A DNA stretch of 64,000 bases from Streptomyces sp. NBC_00078 (GTDB taxonomy: Bacteria; Actinomycetota; Actinomycetes; Streptomycetales; Streptomycetaceae). Below the pieces are notes generated by a model. It was not told the origin of the DNA and searched no databases. It was given only the letters and a program-made list of their open reading frames with translations. The stretch is taken from the NCBI RefSeq assembly GCF_026343335.1, contig NZ_JAPELX010000001.1, forward strand, positions 8,804,001-8,868,000. The letters are read 5' to 3'. Of the stretch, positions 9,571 to 18,480 are shown piece by piece (within the stretch, counting starts at the first letter, position 1; each line of letters starts with the position of its first letter). Made by a program: the position numbers and the translations under genes.

Positions 9571-11979
9571 GTGTCAGCATTCAGACGGCTGCTGCGGCGC
9601 CTGCGCGCCTCGACGGCCGTGCTCACGGGCCTCATCCTGGCCGCCGGCGGCCTCGTCGGCACGGTCGCCTCTCCGGCCCATGCCGCGACCTCCATCACCA
9701 TCAACGGCGCCTCCGGCGGACGGACCTTCGACGGCGTCGGCGCGATCAGCGGCGGGGGCGGCAACAGCAGACTCCTGACCGACTATCCCGAGCCCCAGCG
9801 CGGCCAGATCCTCGACTACCTCTTCCGGCCCGGCTACGGGGCCTCCCTGCAGATGCTCAAGGCCGAGATCGGCGGGGACACCAACTCCACCTCGGGCGCC
9901 GAGCCCAGCCACCAGCACACGCGCTCCGACCTGAACTGCGACCGGGGCTACGAATGGTGGCTGATGGAGCAGGCCAAGGCGCGCAACCCGAACATCAAGC
10001 TGTACGGGCTCGCCTGGGGCGCCCCGGGCTGGATCGGCAACGGGAACTTCTGGTCCACCGACATGGTCAACTACCTGGTCTCGTGGCTGGGCTGCGCCAA
10101 GCAGCATGGGCTGAGCATCGACTACCTCGGCGGATGGAACGAGCGAGGCTACAACGTCTCCTGGTACCAGCAGCTGCGGAGCGCGCTCAACAGCAACGGC
10201 TACGGCAGCGTCAAGATCATCGCGGCCGACTCGGACTGGTCCGTGGCGAACGACGTCAACTCCAACCCGGCGTTCGCCTCCGCGGTGAGCGCCATCGGCA
10301 CGCACTACCCCTGCGGATACCGCTCCTCCCAGTCCAACTGCTCGGTGCCGTCGGCCGCCATGTCCTCCGGCAAGCCGTTGTGGGCGAGCGAGAACGGCTC
10401 GGACGACTACAACGGGGGAGCGCAGGCCATGGCCCGCGGCATCAACCGCGGATACATCGACGGCCGGATGACCGCGTACCTCAACTGGCCGGTCGTCGCG
10501 GCCATCACACCGAACCTGCCGTACCCCACCATGGGTCTCGCCCTTGCCTCGCAGCCGTGGTCCGGCCACTACGCGATCGGCAAGAACACCTGGGTGATGG
10601 CGCACACCAGCCAGTTCACCGCCCCGGGCTGGAAGTACCTCGACTCCTCCAGCGGCTACATCGGCGGCAACCGGAACAACGGCAGCTACGTCTCGCTGAA
10701 GTCCACCAACAACTCCGACTACTCCACCGTCATCGAGACGATGGACGCCGGGAGTGCCCAGACCCTGAACTTCAACGTCACCGGAGGCCTGTCCGACGGA
10801 ACCGTCCACGTCTGGTCGACCGACGTCAACTCCGCCAATCCGGCCGACTACTTCGTGCACACCACTGACATCACCCCGTCCGGCGGCGCCGTCAGCCTGA
10901 CCCTGCAGCCCCATCGCCTCTACACCCTGACCACCACGACCGGTCAGGGCAAGGGCACCGCGACCGCTCCCGCCCAGGGCGCCATGAGCCTGCCGTACAG
11001 CGACTCCTTCGACGGCAACGCCACCGGCACCGAGGCGAAGTACCTCATGGACTGGCAGGGCGCCTTCGAGGTCGCGGGCTGCGGCGGCGGGCGCAGCGGC
11101 AAGTGCGTACGCCAGATGAGCCCCCAGAAACCGATCACCTGGGACGCCTTGTCCGATCCGCACGCCCTGCTCGGTGACGTGAGCTGGAGCAACTACACGG
11201 TCTCCTCCGACGTGCTGCTCGAACAGCCGGGGTACGCCGAACTGATAGGACGCGCGAACGGGCAGGACTACAGCAGCACCGGCGGACTCAACGCATACCA
11301 CCTGCGCGTGAGCGACACCGGAGCCTGGTCGATCCTGAACTCCGGCACCAACGGCACCGTCTCCACCCTCGCCCACGGCACGACCGCGGCCCTGGGCACC
11401 AACCGGTGGCACACGCTCGCGCTCACCTTCTCCGGAACCACCGTCACCGCTGTCATCGACGGTGTCACGGCCGGCTCCGCCAACGACCGCACCTGGGCGG
11501 GCGGACAGGTCGGCTACGCGACCAGCCAGGGTGAGACGGCGCAGTTCGACAACCTTTCCCTCACCCCCGGCAGCGGCGGATCCGGCGGCGGCACGACCGC
11601 CCCGATCGTCGGGGCCGCCTCCGGCCGGTGCGTGGACGTACCGAACCAGTCCCAGACGTCCGGCACCCAGGTGGAGCTGTGGGACTGCAACGGCGGCAGC
11701 AACCAGCAGTGGACGAGCACCTCGACGGGTGAACTGCGCGTCTACGGCAGCGTCTGCCTGGACGCCTCGGGGAGCGGCACCAGCCCCGGCACCAAGGTCG
11801 ACATCCGGCCCTGCGAGGGCGGCGGCAACCAGAAGTGGACGCTCAACGCCGACGGCACGATCACCGGCGCCCAGTCCGGTCTGTGCCTGGACGCCACCGG
11901 CGCGGGAACAGCCAACGGCACCCTGCTGGAGCTGTGGACCTGCAGCGGGGCCGGCAACCAGAAGTGGACACGCGAATGA
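9571..11979 (+). CDS. Secreted GH59 galactocerebrosidase-like beta-galactosidase with C-terminal CBM13
   Basis: 802 aa from a GTG start that follows GAAAGGAA and leaves a clean signal peptide (cut near AHA-AT, residue 39). The protein follows animal galactosylceramidase over its whole length: SGGGGNSRLL, YPEPQRGQILDYLF, LKAEIGGDTNST, RGYEWWLM, and the catalytic pair in GGWNERG (acid/base, E191) and WASENGS (nucleophile, E274). Barrel, beta-sandwich and lectin-like domains occur in the same order, then a CBM13 trefoil (about 675-802). In bacteria the substrate is more likely a beta-galactoside of plant glycan than galactosylceramide; this is inference. An upstream extension of the frame overlaps the previous gene and is not used. 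Confidence 0.9.
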   Translation: MSAFRRLLRRLRASTAVLTGLILAAGGLVGTVASPAHAATSITINGASGGRTFDGVGAISGGGGNSRLLTDYPEPQRGQILDYLFRPGYGASLQMLKAEIGGDTNSTSGAEPSHQHTRSDLNCDRGYEWWLMEQAKARNPNIKLYGLAWGAPGWIGNGNFWSTDMVNYLVSWLGCAKQHGLSIDYLGGWNERGYNVSWYQQLRSALNSNGYGSVKIIAADSDWSVANDVNSNPAFASAVSAIGTHYPCGYRSSQSNCSVPSAAMSSGKPLWASENGSDDYNGGAQAMARGINRGYIDGRMTAYLNWPVVAAITPNLPYPTMGLALASQPWSGHYAIGKNTWVMAHTSQFTAPGWKYLDSSSGYIGGNRNNGSYVSLKSTNNSDYSTVIETMDAGSAQTLNFNVTGGLSDGTVHVWSTDVNSANPADYFVHTTDITPSGGAVSLTLQPHRLYTLTTTTGQGKGTATAPAQGAMSLPYSDSFDGNATGTEAKYLMDWQGAFEVAGCGGGRSGKCVRQMSPQKPITWDALSDPHALLGDVSWSNYTVSSDVLLEQPGYAELIGRANGQDYSSTGGLNAYHLRVSDTGAWSILNSGTNGTVSTLAHGTTAALGTNRWHTLALTFSGTTVTAVIDGVTAGSANDRTWAGGQVGYATSQGETAQFDNLSLTPGSGGSGGGTTAPIVGAASGRCVDVPNQSQTSGTQVELWDCNGGSNQQWTSTSTGELRVYGSVCLDASGSGTSPGTKVDIRPCEGGGNQKWTLNADGTITGAQSGLCLDATGAGTANGTLLELWTCSGAGNQKWTRE

Positions 11980-12030
11980 TCCGGCGCCGGCCGCCATCAC
12001 CCATCCCGTCCATGACGTGAGAGGCCCAGC

Positions 12031-14013
12031 ATGACTTCCTCCCCCCTCCCCATCAGCCGACGCCGGCTGCTGGCGGCGACCGGCGCGGCCACGGCCTACG
12101 GCCTGCTGCGGTTCGCCCCCGAGGCCGCCGCCACCGACGGCCCCGCGAGCTACTCCGCGAGCTGGTCCTCCGTCGACCAGCACCCGCCGGCGCCGGCCTG
12201 GTTCCAGGACGCCAAGTTCGGCATCTACTACCACTGGGGCGTCTTCAGCGTTCCCGCGTTCGGCAACGAGTGGTATCCGCGCAACATGTACATCGGCGGC
12301 TCGGCCGAGAACAACCACCACAAGGCCACCTACGGCGACCCCTCGGCATGGCCGTACAACAACTTCATCGACGGCGCCCGCGACAAGGCGGGCAACTTCG
12401 TCCAGTTCGCTCCCAAGCTGGCCTCCCAGGGCGGCAATTGGGACCCGGATGCCTGGGCCCGGCTGTTCAAGTCCGCGGGCGCCAGATTCGCCGGCCCGGT
12501 CGCCGAACACCACGACGGCTTCTCCATGTGGAACAGCCGCGCCAACCCGTGGAACTCCGTCCAGCACGGCCCCCGGCTCGACCTCGTGGGGCTGCACGCT
12601 CAGGCCATCCGCGGTCAGGGGCTGAAGTTCATGGCCTCCCTGCACCACGCCTACCACTTCAACGGCTTCTACGACCATGTGCCGTCCCAGTCGGATCCGG
12701 CGCTCCGCGTTCTCTACGGCCAGCAGGGCTCGGACGCGGAGAACAAGCTCTGGTACGACAAGCTGATCGAGGTCATCGACGGCTACCGGCCGGACCTGCT
12801 CTGGCAGGACTTCGACCTGGGCCTGGTCCGGGAGTCCTACCGGCTCCAGTTCCTCGCGCACTACTACAACCAGGCGGTCTCCTGGAACAAGGACGTGGCC
12901 GCGACCTACAAGGACGGGCTCAACAACAAGGGCGAGGTCTTCGACTTCGAGCGCGGCGGCCCGGCCGGACTGCTCACCCCCTACTGGCTGACCGACGACA
13001 GCATCTCCTCCTCCAGCTGGTGCTACACGGCGGGCATCGGCTACTACTCGACGCAGGCGATGCTGCACTCGCTGATCGACCGGGTCAGCAAGGGCGGCAC
13101 CATGCTGCTGAACATCGCCCCCATGGCCGACGGCACCATCCCCGCCGGGCAGCAGTCGATCCTGCTCGCCATGGGGGACTGGCTCGGCCGCTTCGGAGAG
13201 GCCGTCTACGGCACCCGCTCCTGGGCCAGTTACGGCGAGGGCCCCACCAAGATGGGCGGAGGCTCGTTCAGCGGACCGGTGGCCGGCAAACCCCAGGACG
13301 TCCGGTTCACCCGCAGCCAGGACAACAAGGTCCTCTACGTCACCGCGCTGGGCTGGCAGGGCGGCACCATGACCGTCACCACGCTGAACTCGAACCAGAT
13401 CAACCTCAGCAGCCTGACCGGCGCCCAACTGCTGAACAACACCGCCGGCACCTACGTCAACCTGCCCACCCCGACCCAGGACGCGTCCGGCCTGCACCTG
13501 GCCATGCCTTCGTCGAACCCGCCGTTCAGCGCCCTGGCCTACACGGTCAAGCTCACCTTCTCCGGTGACATTCCCGTCCTGGGCGCGCCGGGCGGCTCCA
13601 CCACGTGGGTCAAGATCGCCAACGTGACCAGCGGGCTGGTGCTGGACAGCGGGGGCAACGTCGCCTCCGGCTCCAACCTCAAGCAGTGGAGCTACGACGG
13701 CAGCGCCAACCTGCAGTGGCAGCTCATCGACCTGGGCAACGGCTACCTCCGCATCATGAACCGCGCCAACGGTATGGCCGCCGACAGCTGGGGCAACTCC
13801 GCCAACGGCGCTCCCGCCCGGCAGGAGGCCTGGAACGGCGGCAACAACCAGCAGTGGTCGCTCACCAGCCTGGGCGGCAACCGCTACCAGATCGTCAACC
13901 GGGGCACCGGAACCGCCCTCGACGGCAGCGGCAGCACCGCGGTGGGCTCGACCGCGGTGCTGTGGACGCCGAACTCGAACACCAACAACGAATGGACCGT
14001 CACCGGCGTGTGA
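12031..14013 (+). CDS. Secreted GH29 alpha-L-fucosidase, Tat-type signal, C-terminal ricin-like module
   Basis: 660 aa. The N-terminus has a twin-arginine-type signal (ISRRRLLAATGAA). The GH29 domain shows FQDAKFGIYYHWGVFSVP, the substrate-binding EHHDGFSMW and the nucleophile Asp in LLWQDFDLG (D260). A C-terminal beta-sandwich is followed by a trefoil (about 520-660) whose repeats carry Q-x-W-like ends (LQW, QQW, NEW) but lack the CNG cysteine pairs of its neighbours, so it belongs to a different CBM13-like subgroup. The enzyme should remove fucose from xyloglucan or similar side chains. Tat export would imply folding before secretion, unlike the Sec-type neighbours. Confidence 0.88.
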   Translation: MTSSPLPISRRRLLAATGAATAYGLLRFAPEAAATDGPASYSASWSSVDQHPPAPAWFQDAKFGIYYHWGVFSVPAFGNEWYPRNMYIGGSAENNHHKATYGDPSAWPYNNFIDGARDKAGNFVQFAPKLASQGGNWDPDAWARLFKSAGARFAGPVAEHHDGFSMWNSRANPWNSVQHGPRLDLVGLHAQAIRGQGLKFMASLHHAYHFNGFYDHVPSQSDPALRVLYGQQGSDAENKLWYDKLIEVIDGYRPDLLWQDFDLGLVRESYRLQFLAHYYNQAVSWNKDVAATYKDGLNNKGEVFDFERGGPAGLLTPYWLTDDSISSSSWCYTAGIGYYSTQAMLHSLIDRVSKGGTMLLNIAPMADGTIPAGQQSILLAMGDWLGRFGEAVYGTRSWASYGEGPTKMGGGSFSGPVAGKPQDVRFTRSQDNKVLYVTALGWQGGTMTVTTLNSNQINLSSLTGAQLLNNTAGTYVNLPTPTQDASGLHLAMPSSNPPFSALAYTVKLTFSGDIPVLGAPGGSTTWVKIANVTSGLVLDSGGNVASGSNLKQWSYDGSANLQWQLIDLGNGYLRIMNRANGMAADSWGNSANGAPARQEAWNGGNNQQWSLTSLGGNRYQIVNRGTGTALDGSGSTAVGSTAVLWTPNSNTNNEWTVTGV

Positions 14014-14076
14014 ACCGCCCCCGGGTGGCCGACCGACGCTCCCCGTCCATTCCCCCCACCAAGGAAGCAGGAGCGC

Positions 14077-15408
14077 ATGAAACGCACACCGCTCTTTTTG
14101 ACCATCGCGGCGGCGCTACTTCTCGTCCTGTCCGCTGCGGGCATCTCGTCAGGCAGCGGTCTCGGCGCGCACGCGTCGGGCACCACCGGCGCCGCCGCGG
14201 CGACCGCCGGCTGCGGCAAGGCCCCGGCCCTGACGAGTGGCACCCACACGATCCAGAGCGGCGGCCAGACACGCAGTTACATCCTGCGGGTCCCCGCCGG
14301 CTACGACAGCAACCACCCCTACCGGCTGGTCTTCGGCTTCCACTGGCGTGGCGGCACGGCCAACGACGTCGACTCGGGCGGAACGGACGGATACAACTGG
14401 TCCTACTACGGCCTGAGGCGCCTGGCGGACAACGCGAACAACAGCACGATCTTCGTCGCCCCCCAGGGCAACGGCAACGGCTGGGCCAACCCCGGCGGCC
14501 AGGACGTGGCCTTCGTCGACGCCATGGTCAGCCAGATCGAAGCAGGTCTGTGCGTCGACACCACCCAGTTGTTCTCGGCCGGCTTCAGCTACGGCGCCGC
14601 GATGTCGTACGCCCTCGCCTGCTCACGGGCGACGGTCTTCCGCGCTGTCGCGGTCTACTCCGGTGCGAACCTCAGTGGGTGCAACGGCGGCAACCAGCCC
14701 ATCGCCTACATGGGTCTGCACGGCCTCAGGGACAACGTGCTGCCCATCGCGCTGGGACGGGAACTGCGCGACACGTTCGTCCGGACCAACGGCTGCACAC
14801 CGCAGAACCCGCCCGAGCCGGCCAACGGAAGCCTGACGCACATCATCACCACCTACTCCGGATGCAAGTCCGGATATCCCGTCGTATGGGCCGCGTTCGA
14901 CGGAGCGGGCCACGACCCCGGCCCGATAGACGGTTCCACCGGTGACGGCTGGCGCACCTGGACGTCGGCAGCGGTGTGGCAGTTCTTCACCCAGTTCGGC
15001 TCGAACCAGCCGCCGCCGCCCTCCGGCAACCAGGAGATCATCGGTCAGCAGTCGGGGCGCTGCCTCGACATCAACAACTCCACGACCGCCAACGGCACGC
15101 AGGCACAACTGTGGGACTGCAACGGCGGCTCCAACCAACGGTGGACCCACTCCACCACAAAGCAACTGGTCGTCTACGGCAACAAGTGCCTGGGCGTCGG
15201 CCAGTCCGCGGGCAACGGCACCCCGGCGGCGATCGGTGACTGCAGCGGGCAGCCAGACCAGCAATGGAACGTGAATCCCGACGGCACGATCACCGCAGCC
15301 CAGTCGGGTCTCTGCCTGGACGCGAGCGGCCAGGGCACCGCAAACGGGACGAAGGTCCAGTTGTGGAGCTGCTCGGGCGGCGCGAACCAGCACTGGCGCC
15401 TGAGCTGA
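14077..15408 (+). CDS. Secreted CE1-type feruloyl or acetyl-xylan esterase (PHB-depolymerase family) with CBM13
   Basis: 443 aa. A signal peptide (about 1-34) precedes an alpha/beta-hydrolase domain (about 46-310) with the nucleophile elbow GFSYGAAM (S171), an Asp in the FDGAGHDPGP segment and a matching His there. The overall layout is that of extracellular poly(3-hydroxybutyrate) depolymerase/feruloyl esterase family proteins. A CBM13 trefoil closes the protein (about 318-443). With the neighbouring xylanase and arabinofuranosidases, de-esterification of feruloylated arabinoxylan is the most likely role. The gene ends the nine-gene run and faces a bidirectional terminator. Confidence 0.85.
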   Translation: MKRTPLFLTIAAALLLVLSAAGISSGSGLGAHASGTTGAAAATAGCGKAPALTSGTHTIQSGGQTRSYILRVPAGYDSNHPYRLVFGFHWRGGTANDVDSGGTDGYNWSYYGLRRLADNANNSTIFVAPQGNGNGWANPGGQDVAFVDAMVSQIEAGLCVDTTQLFSAGFSYGAAMSYALACSRATVFRAVAVYSGANLSGCNGGNQPIAYMGLHGLRDNVLPIALGRELRDTFVRTNGCTPQNPPEPANGSLTHIITTYSGCKSGYPVVWAAFDGAGHDPGPIDGSTGDGWRTWTSAAVWQFFTQFGSNQPPPPSGNQEIIGQQSGRCLDINNSTTANGTQAQLWDCNGGSNQRWTHSTTKQLVVYGNKCLGVGQSAGNGTPAAIGDCSGQPDQQWNVNPDGTITAAQSGLCLDASGQGTANGTKVQLWSCSGGANQHWRLS

Positions 15409-15457
15409 CCCACGGGGGCCAGGACGGCACCCCGCCGTCTCGTGCGGCCGGTGGTCA

Positions 15458-15492
15458 GAGCCCCGGTCACGGAAACGTCGTGACCGGGGCTC
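15458..15492. terminator. Bidirectional terminator between esterase and IF-1 genes
   Basis: Perfect 14-bp arms GAGCCCCGGTCACG and CGTGACCGGGGCTC with a 7-base loop, lying between two convergent genes. Confidence 0.85.
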
Positions 15493-15525
15493 AGGATCAG
15501 CCGTCGCGGCAGCCGCCGACCGCCG

Positions 15526-15750
15526 CTAGTTCCGGTACCGGAACACGATCCGGCCGCGCGTCAGGTCGTACGGCGGGAGTTCCACCAGCACCCGGTCTTC
15601 CAGCATGATCTTGATGTAGTTCTTGCGGATCTTCCCGCTGATGTGCGCGAGCACCCGGTGGCCGTTCTCGAGCTCCACGGTGAACATGGCGCTGCGCAGG
15701 CACTCGACGACCTTGCCCTCGACCTCGATGACGTTCCTGTTCTTCGTCAT
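15526..15750 (-). CDS. infA: Translation initiation factor IF-1 paralogue
   Basis: 74 aa, the full IF-1 length, with a single S1/OB-fold. Family motifs include VIEVEGKVVE, MFTVELENGHRVLAHISGK and the C-terminal PYDLTRGRIVFRY. It would bind the ribosomal A site during initiation. It differs from the main ribosomal-operon copy seen in Streptomyces (for instance CLRSAMF and KNYIKIMLEDR), so this is taken as a second, accessory copy. Its ATG overlaps the stop of the upstream GNAT gene by 4 bases, so it should be translationally coupled to it, which is unusual for IF-1. Confidence 0.93.
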   Translation of the reverse strand: MTKNRNVIEVEGKVVECLRSAMFTVELENGHRVLAHISGKIRKNYIKIMLEDRVLVELPPYDLTRGRIVFRYRN

Positions 15751-16538
15751 CGCACCAGCTCCAGGTTGCTGCTCATCGGCCGGGCGCCGATGCCCTCGAA
15801 CAGCGCCGAGGCCGCTTGGTTGGACTCCTGGACTTCCGTCCAGGCCGTGGCGAACCCGGAGCGGTCCAGCGTCCCCAACGCGTGGGTCAGCAATGCCCGC
15901 GCGATGCCGCGGCGCTGTTCACCGGCCCGGACCGCGACCAGCCCGATGCGCGGCCGGTTCACCGTGACCACCCGGATCAGACCCAGATAGCGGTCCGGCG
16001 CCGCGGCCACCGCGTACTTCGACGGGTCGACGATGGTGTCGCCCCCGGGGCGAGGGATCACCTCCGCGGGCATCGACTGCCACCCGACGGTCGCCTCGAC
16101 TTCGTCACGGATCGCGCGGTCCGCCGCCCGCAGCAGACTCTCGTCCGCCTGACCGGCGGGCACGATCGTCACGCCCGAGGGCGCCAGGACTTCGTCGAGC
16201 CCTGTGACCTGCGGGTCGGTCGGCACGACGTACTCCCACTCGCGGCGCCGGATCGTGAAACCGGCTCGCTGCCAGCGGTCCGTCAGCTCGACGTCGGCTT
16301 CGTCGACCACCGTGTACAACGGCGCCGGCAGTTGTGCCAGCATCGCCTCGGCGAGCCGGTCGAAGGCGGTGTCGTGCCAGGCGTCAATGCTGACGAACAA
16401 GCGTCCGTCGGGCCGGTGTTGCGCATGCCCGCGGCCGACCACCAGGTCGTCGTCCAGCGCATGCCATTGCCTGTCCGCGACGCGCGTGATCATCACCGCG
16501 TTCTCGCTCAGGCCAGATGTGAAAGGTTTTGTGTTCAT
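15747..16538 (-). CDS. GNAT family N-acetyltransferase
   Basis: 263 aa. The start at 16538 is chosen because GGGAGACTCCG sits just upstream and because the longer frame adds 31 low-quality residues. The C-terminal half has the GNAT core, with the acetyl-CoA loop VRAGEQRRGIARALLTHAL (about residues 195-213) followed by EVQESNQAASALFEGIGA. The N-terminal half is less conserved and may be a degenerate second GNAT fold. The substrate is unknown. It overlaps infA by 4 bp (ATGA), so the two form one transcript. Confidence 0.85.
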   Translation of the reverse strand: MNTKPFTSGLSENAVMITRVADRQWHALDDDLVVGRGHAQHRPDGRLFVSIDAWHDTAFDRLAEAMLAQLPAPLYTVVDEADVELTDRWQRAGFTIRRREWEYVVPTDPQVTGLDEVLAPSGVTIVPAGQADESLLRAADRAIRDEVEATVGWQSMPAEVIPRPGGDTIVDPSKYAVAAAPDRYLGLIRVVTVNRPRIGLVAVRAGEQRRGIARALLTHALGTLDRSGFATAWTEVQESNQAASALFEGIGARPMSSNLELVR

Positions 16539-16731
16539 CGGAGTCTCCCTCCAGGAGTGCCTCGATCTCAGGCGCTCCTGGCGACACCGAACGTCAGCCG
16601 CCGGACCGTGACGGGTTGAGGGAGCACCCACGGGTAACTGTGTTCACGGGGCTCACCTCCATACGACGATTTCACGGTCCATCGCGAAAGTAGCAGCGAG
16701 GCGCCGCCTGGCTCAAACCATTTCCTGCCCG

Positions 16732-18354
16732 TCAGCTGTATCGCTGCAGCAGTCCGTCCACGTACGCCTCCAGCCGTGCTCCCAGCACCTCGGACGTCAG
16801 ATCGAGCCGCCCCAGTTCACGCCACGGCCCGGCCAGTTTGGCCGCGTCGGGGCAGTAGTGCAGGGCGTCGAGCAGCCGCCAGTACAGGTGGTCGGGGCCG
16901 TCGGCGAGGGCGCGGCCGCCGTGTGCCTCGTACCGTTCGCGGAAGTCCAGCCCGCAGGCGGGCCCGTGCAGCAGCGCGAGCGCGGTCGAGCAGTGCGCCA
17001 CGTCGAGATCAGCTGGTCCCCACGAGGTCTCGACCCAGTCCACGACACCGGTGATCCGCAGGGTGGGCCCGGCTCCCGTGAAGAGCACGTTCCCGGGGTG
17101 GAAATCGCGGTGCAGAAAGCGGCCTTCGTACGGCGGCGGGTCTCGGCGGATCACGTCCACGGCCCGCTCCCACAGAGGACCGTCGGGGGCGCGGACGCGC
17201 TCCGGGGACGTCCACGCCTGGTAGGGACGCGGTCGTTGGGCCGGTACGACGCCGTGGACGCGGACGAGTTGGGCCGCGAGCAGGTCCAGGCGCGGGTCGA
17301 GGTCGTCCCCGTCCACGCGGACGCGGCCCGGCAGCGCGGACATCAACAGGGTCGGATGGTCGCAGTGTCCGGCCGTGGCGTCCACGGCGACGAGTCCGGG
17401 CGCCGGGATGCTCTCCTGTTCGGCGAGCAGCGCAAGGACGGACGCCTCGCGGGCCAGCAGCCCAGGCCCGTGGCGGCGGAAGAACGGCTTCACGAAGGCC
17501 CGTTGCACCAGGGCCGTGCCGTCGTCAAGGGTGAGCCGGCGCATCTGGGAGCTCCAACCACCGGACAGGAGGCGCGAGTCGGCGACCGAGCGGCCATGGG
17601 GGAGCTGCTTGACCACCCATGCCTGCGTGGCCGACCAGCCACGGTCGTCGAGGCCGGTCAGCACCGCCTCCACGAACTCCCGCCGGTCGTCGCCGTGGTC
17701 GCGGAGCCACAGCCCCAGCTGGTGCTGGGCGTCCGGAAGGCCGAAGCGCGTGTACTGGGCGCGTGCTGCCAGTGCGTCCTGCACCGCCTCCGTCACCGCC
17801 GGCGGGATCACCGTGTCCGTGCCCGGAACGGCGAGCACCGCCCGGCCCTCGTACATGCGCAGTATCTCGAGCGCCGGCGCCTCCCGCCAGCTGTCCGGCC
17901 GCCGGATCATGCTGCTGAACGGGCCGTTCCCGTCCCCGAAGGGCACATCCCACGCCTTCGCGGTGTACACGGCGGGCGCGCACAGTCCCAGCGCCGCCAC
18001 CCGGTCGCCGTAGTGCCGGACAAGATCGGCCACCGTCTGCCCACTCATGCTGAATCCCACCAGGACCAGCGGCCCGACCGTCCCCGCGTACGCGTCGATC
18101 ACGGCTACGGCCTGCTCGAACCGCCGCCGCAGGCTCAACTCACCGAGCTTCCCGTTGCTTTCGCCGTGCCCGGAGAAGTCGAAGGCGATCCCCCGACAAC
18201 CCTGGGCCACGAACTCCCGCACCAGCGGGAGCAGTCGCTCCTTGCTGCTGGTGCCGGCTCCGTGCAACACCACGGCGGTGGCCCCGGACAGTTCACCGCC
18301 GTACACACCGCTGAGCCGTTCACCGTCGTGGGCGTGCGTGAAGTCGAGGAGCAT
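16732..18354 (-). CDS. Fusion of alpha/beta hydrolase and aminoglycoside-phosphotransferase-like kinase
   Basis: 540 aa in two domains. Residues 1 to about 225 form an alpha/beta hydrolase with VVLHGAGTSS, a DFSGHGES segment, the nucleophile elbow GFSMSG and a candidate acid/His in the PGTD and DAQHQ segments. Residues about 245-540 form an APH/choline-kinase-like fold with the catalytic loop HRDFHPGN and the metal-binding VVDWVE, plus the C-terminal helical lobe. The kinase could phosphorylate a small hydroxyl or amine compound that the hydrolase releases or modifies, but nothing in the sequence names it. Separate genes for these two domains are common; one continuous chain is less so. Confidence 0.85.
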   Translation of the reverse strand: MLLDFTHAHDGERLSGVYGGELSGATAVVLHGAGTSSKERLLPLVREFVAQGCRGIAFDFSGHGESNGKLGELSLRRRFEQAVAVIDAYAGTVGPLVLVGFSMSGQTVADLVRHYGDRVAALGLCAPAVYTAKAWDVPFGDGNGPFSSMIRRPDSWREAPALEILRMYEGRAVLAVPGTDTVIPPAVTEAVQDALAARAQYTRFGLPDAQHQLGLWLRDHGDDRREFVEAVLTGLDDRGWSATQAWVVKQLPHGRSVADSRLLSGGWSSQMRRLTLDDGTALVQRAFVKPFFRRHGPGLLAREASVLALLAEQESIPAPGLVAVDATAGHCDHPTLLMSALPGRVRVDGDDLDPRLDLLAAQLVRVHGVVPAQRPRPYQAWTSPERVRAPDGPLWERAVDVIRRDPPPYEGRFLHRDFHPGNVLFTGAGPTLRITGVVDWVETSWGPADLDVAHCSTALALLHGPACGLDFRERYEAHGGRALADGPDHLYWRLLDALHYCPDAAKLAGPWRELGRLDLTSEVLGARLEAYVDGLLQRYS

Positions 18355-18480
18355 GTCCCCTATTCACTCACGCCGTTTCGTTCGCCTTCCGGGAACGTCA
18401 CTGAGCCCTGAGACGTGCGACACCGAGTGGCTCGCACGGCGGATGCGGTCGGTGGCGGAGTGCCGCCGGACTCTCGGCCC

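Noticed and set aside
7532..9580. Long minus-strand frame of about 680 codons
   Set aside because: Shadow of the GH-A hydrolase gene with low-complexity composition and no motif.
9574..13497. A 1307-codon open frame on the minus strand
   Set aside because: It lies opposite the GH59 and GH29 genes and owes its length to high GC at third positions. The protein is Gly/Val/Arg-rich with no family signature.
1..15408. Secondary-metabolite gene cluster
   Set aside because: No PKS, NRPS, terpene or RiPP core genes are present; the genes are secreted glycan hydrolases.
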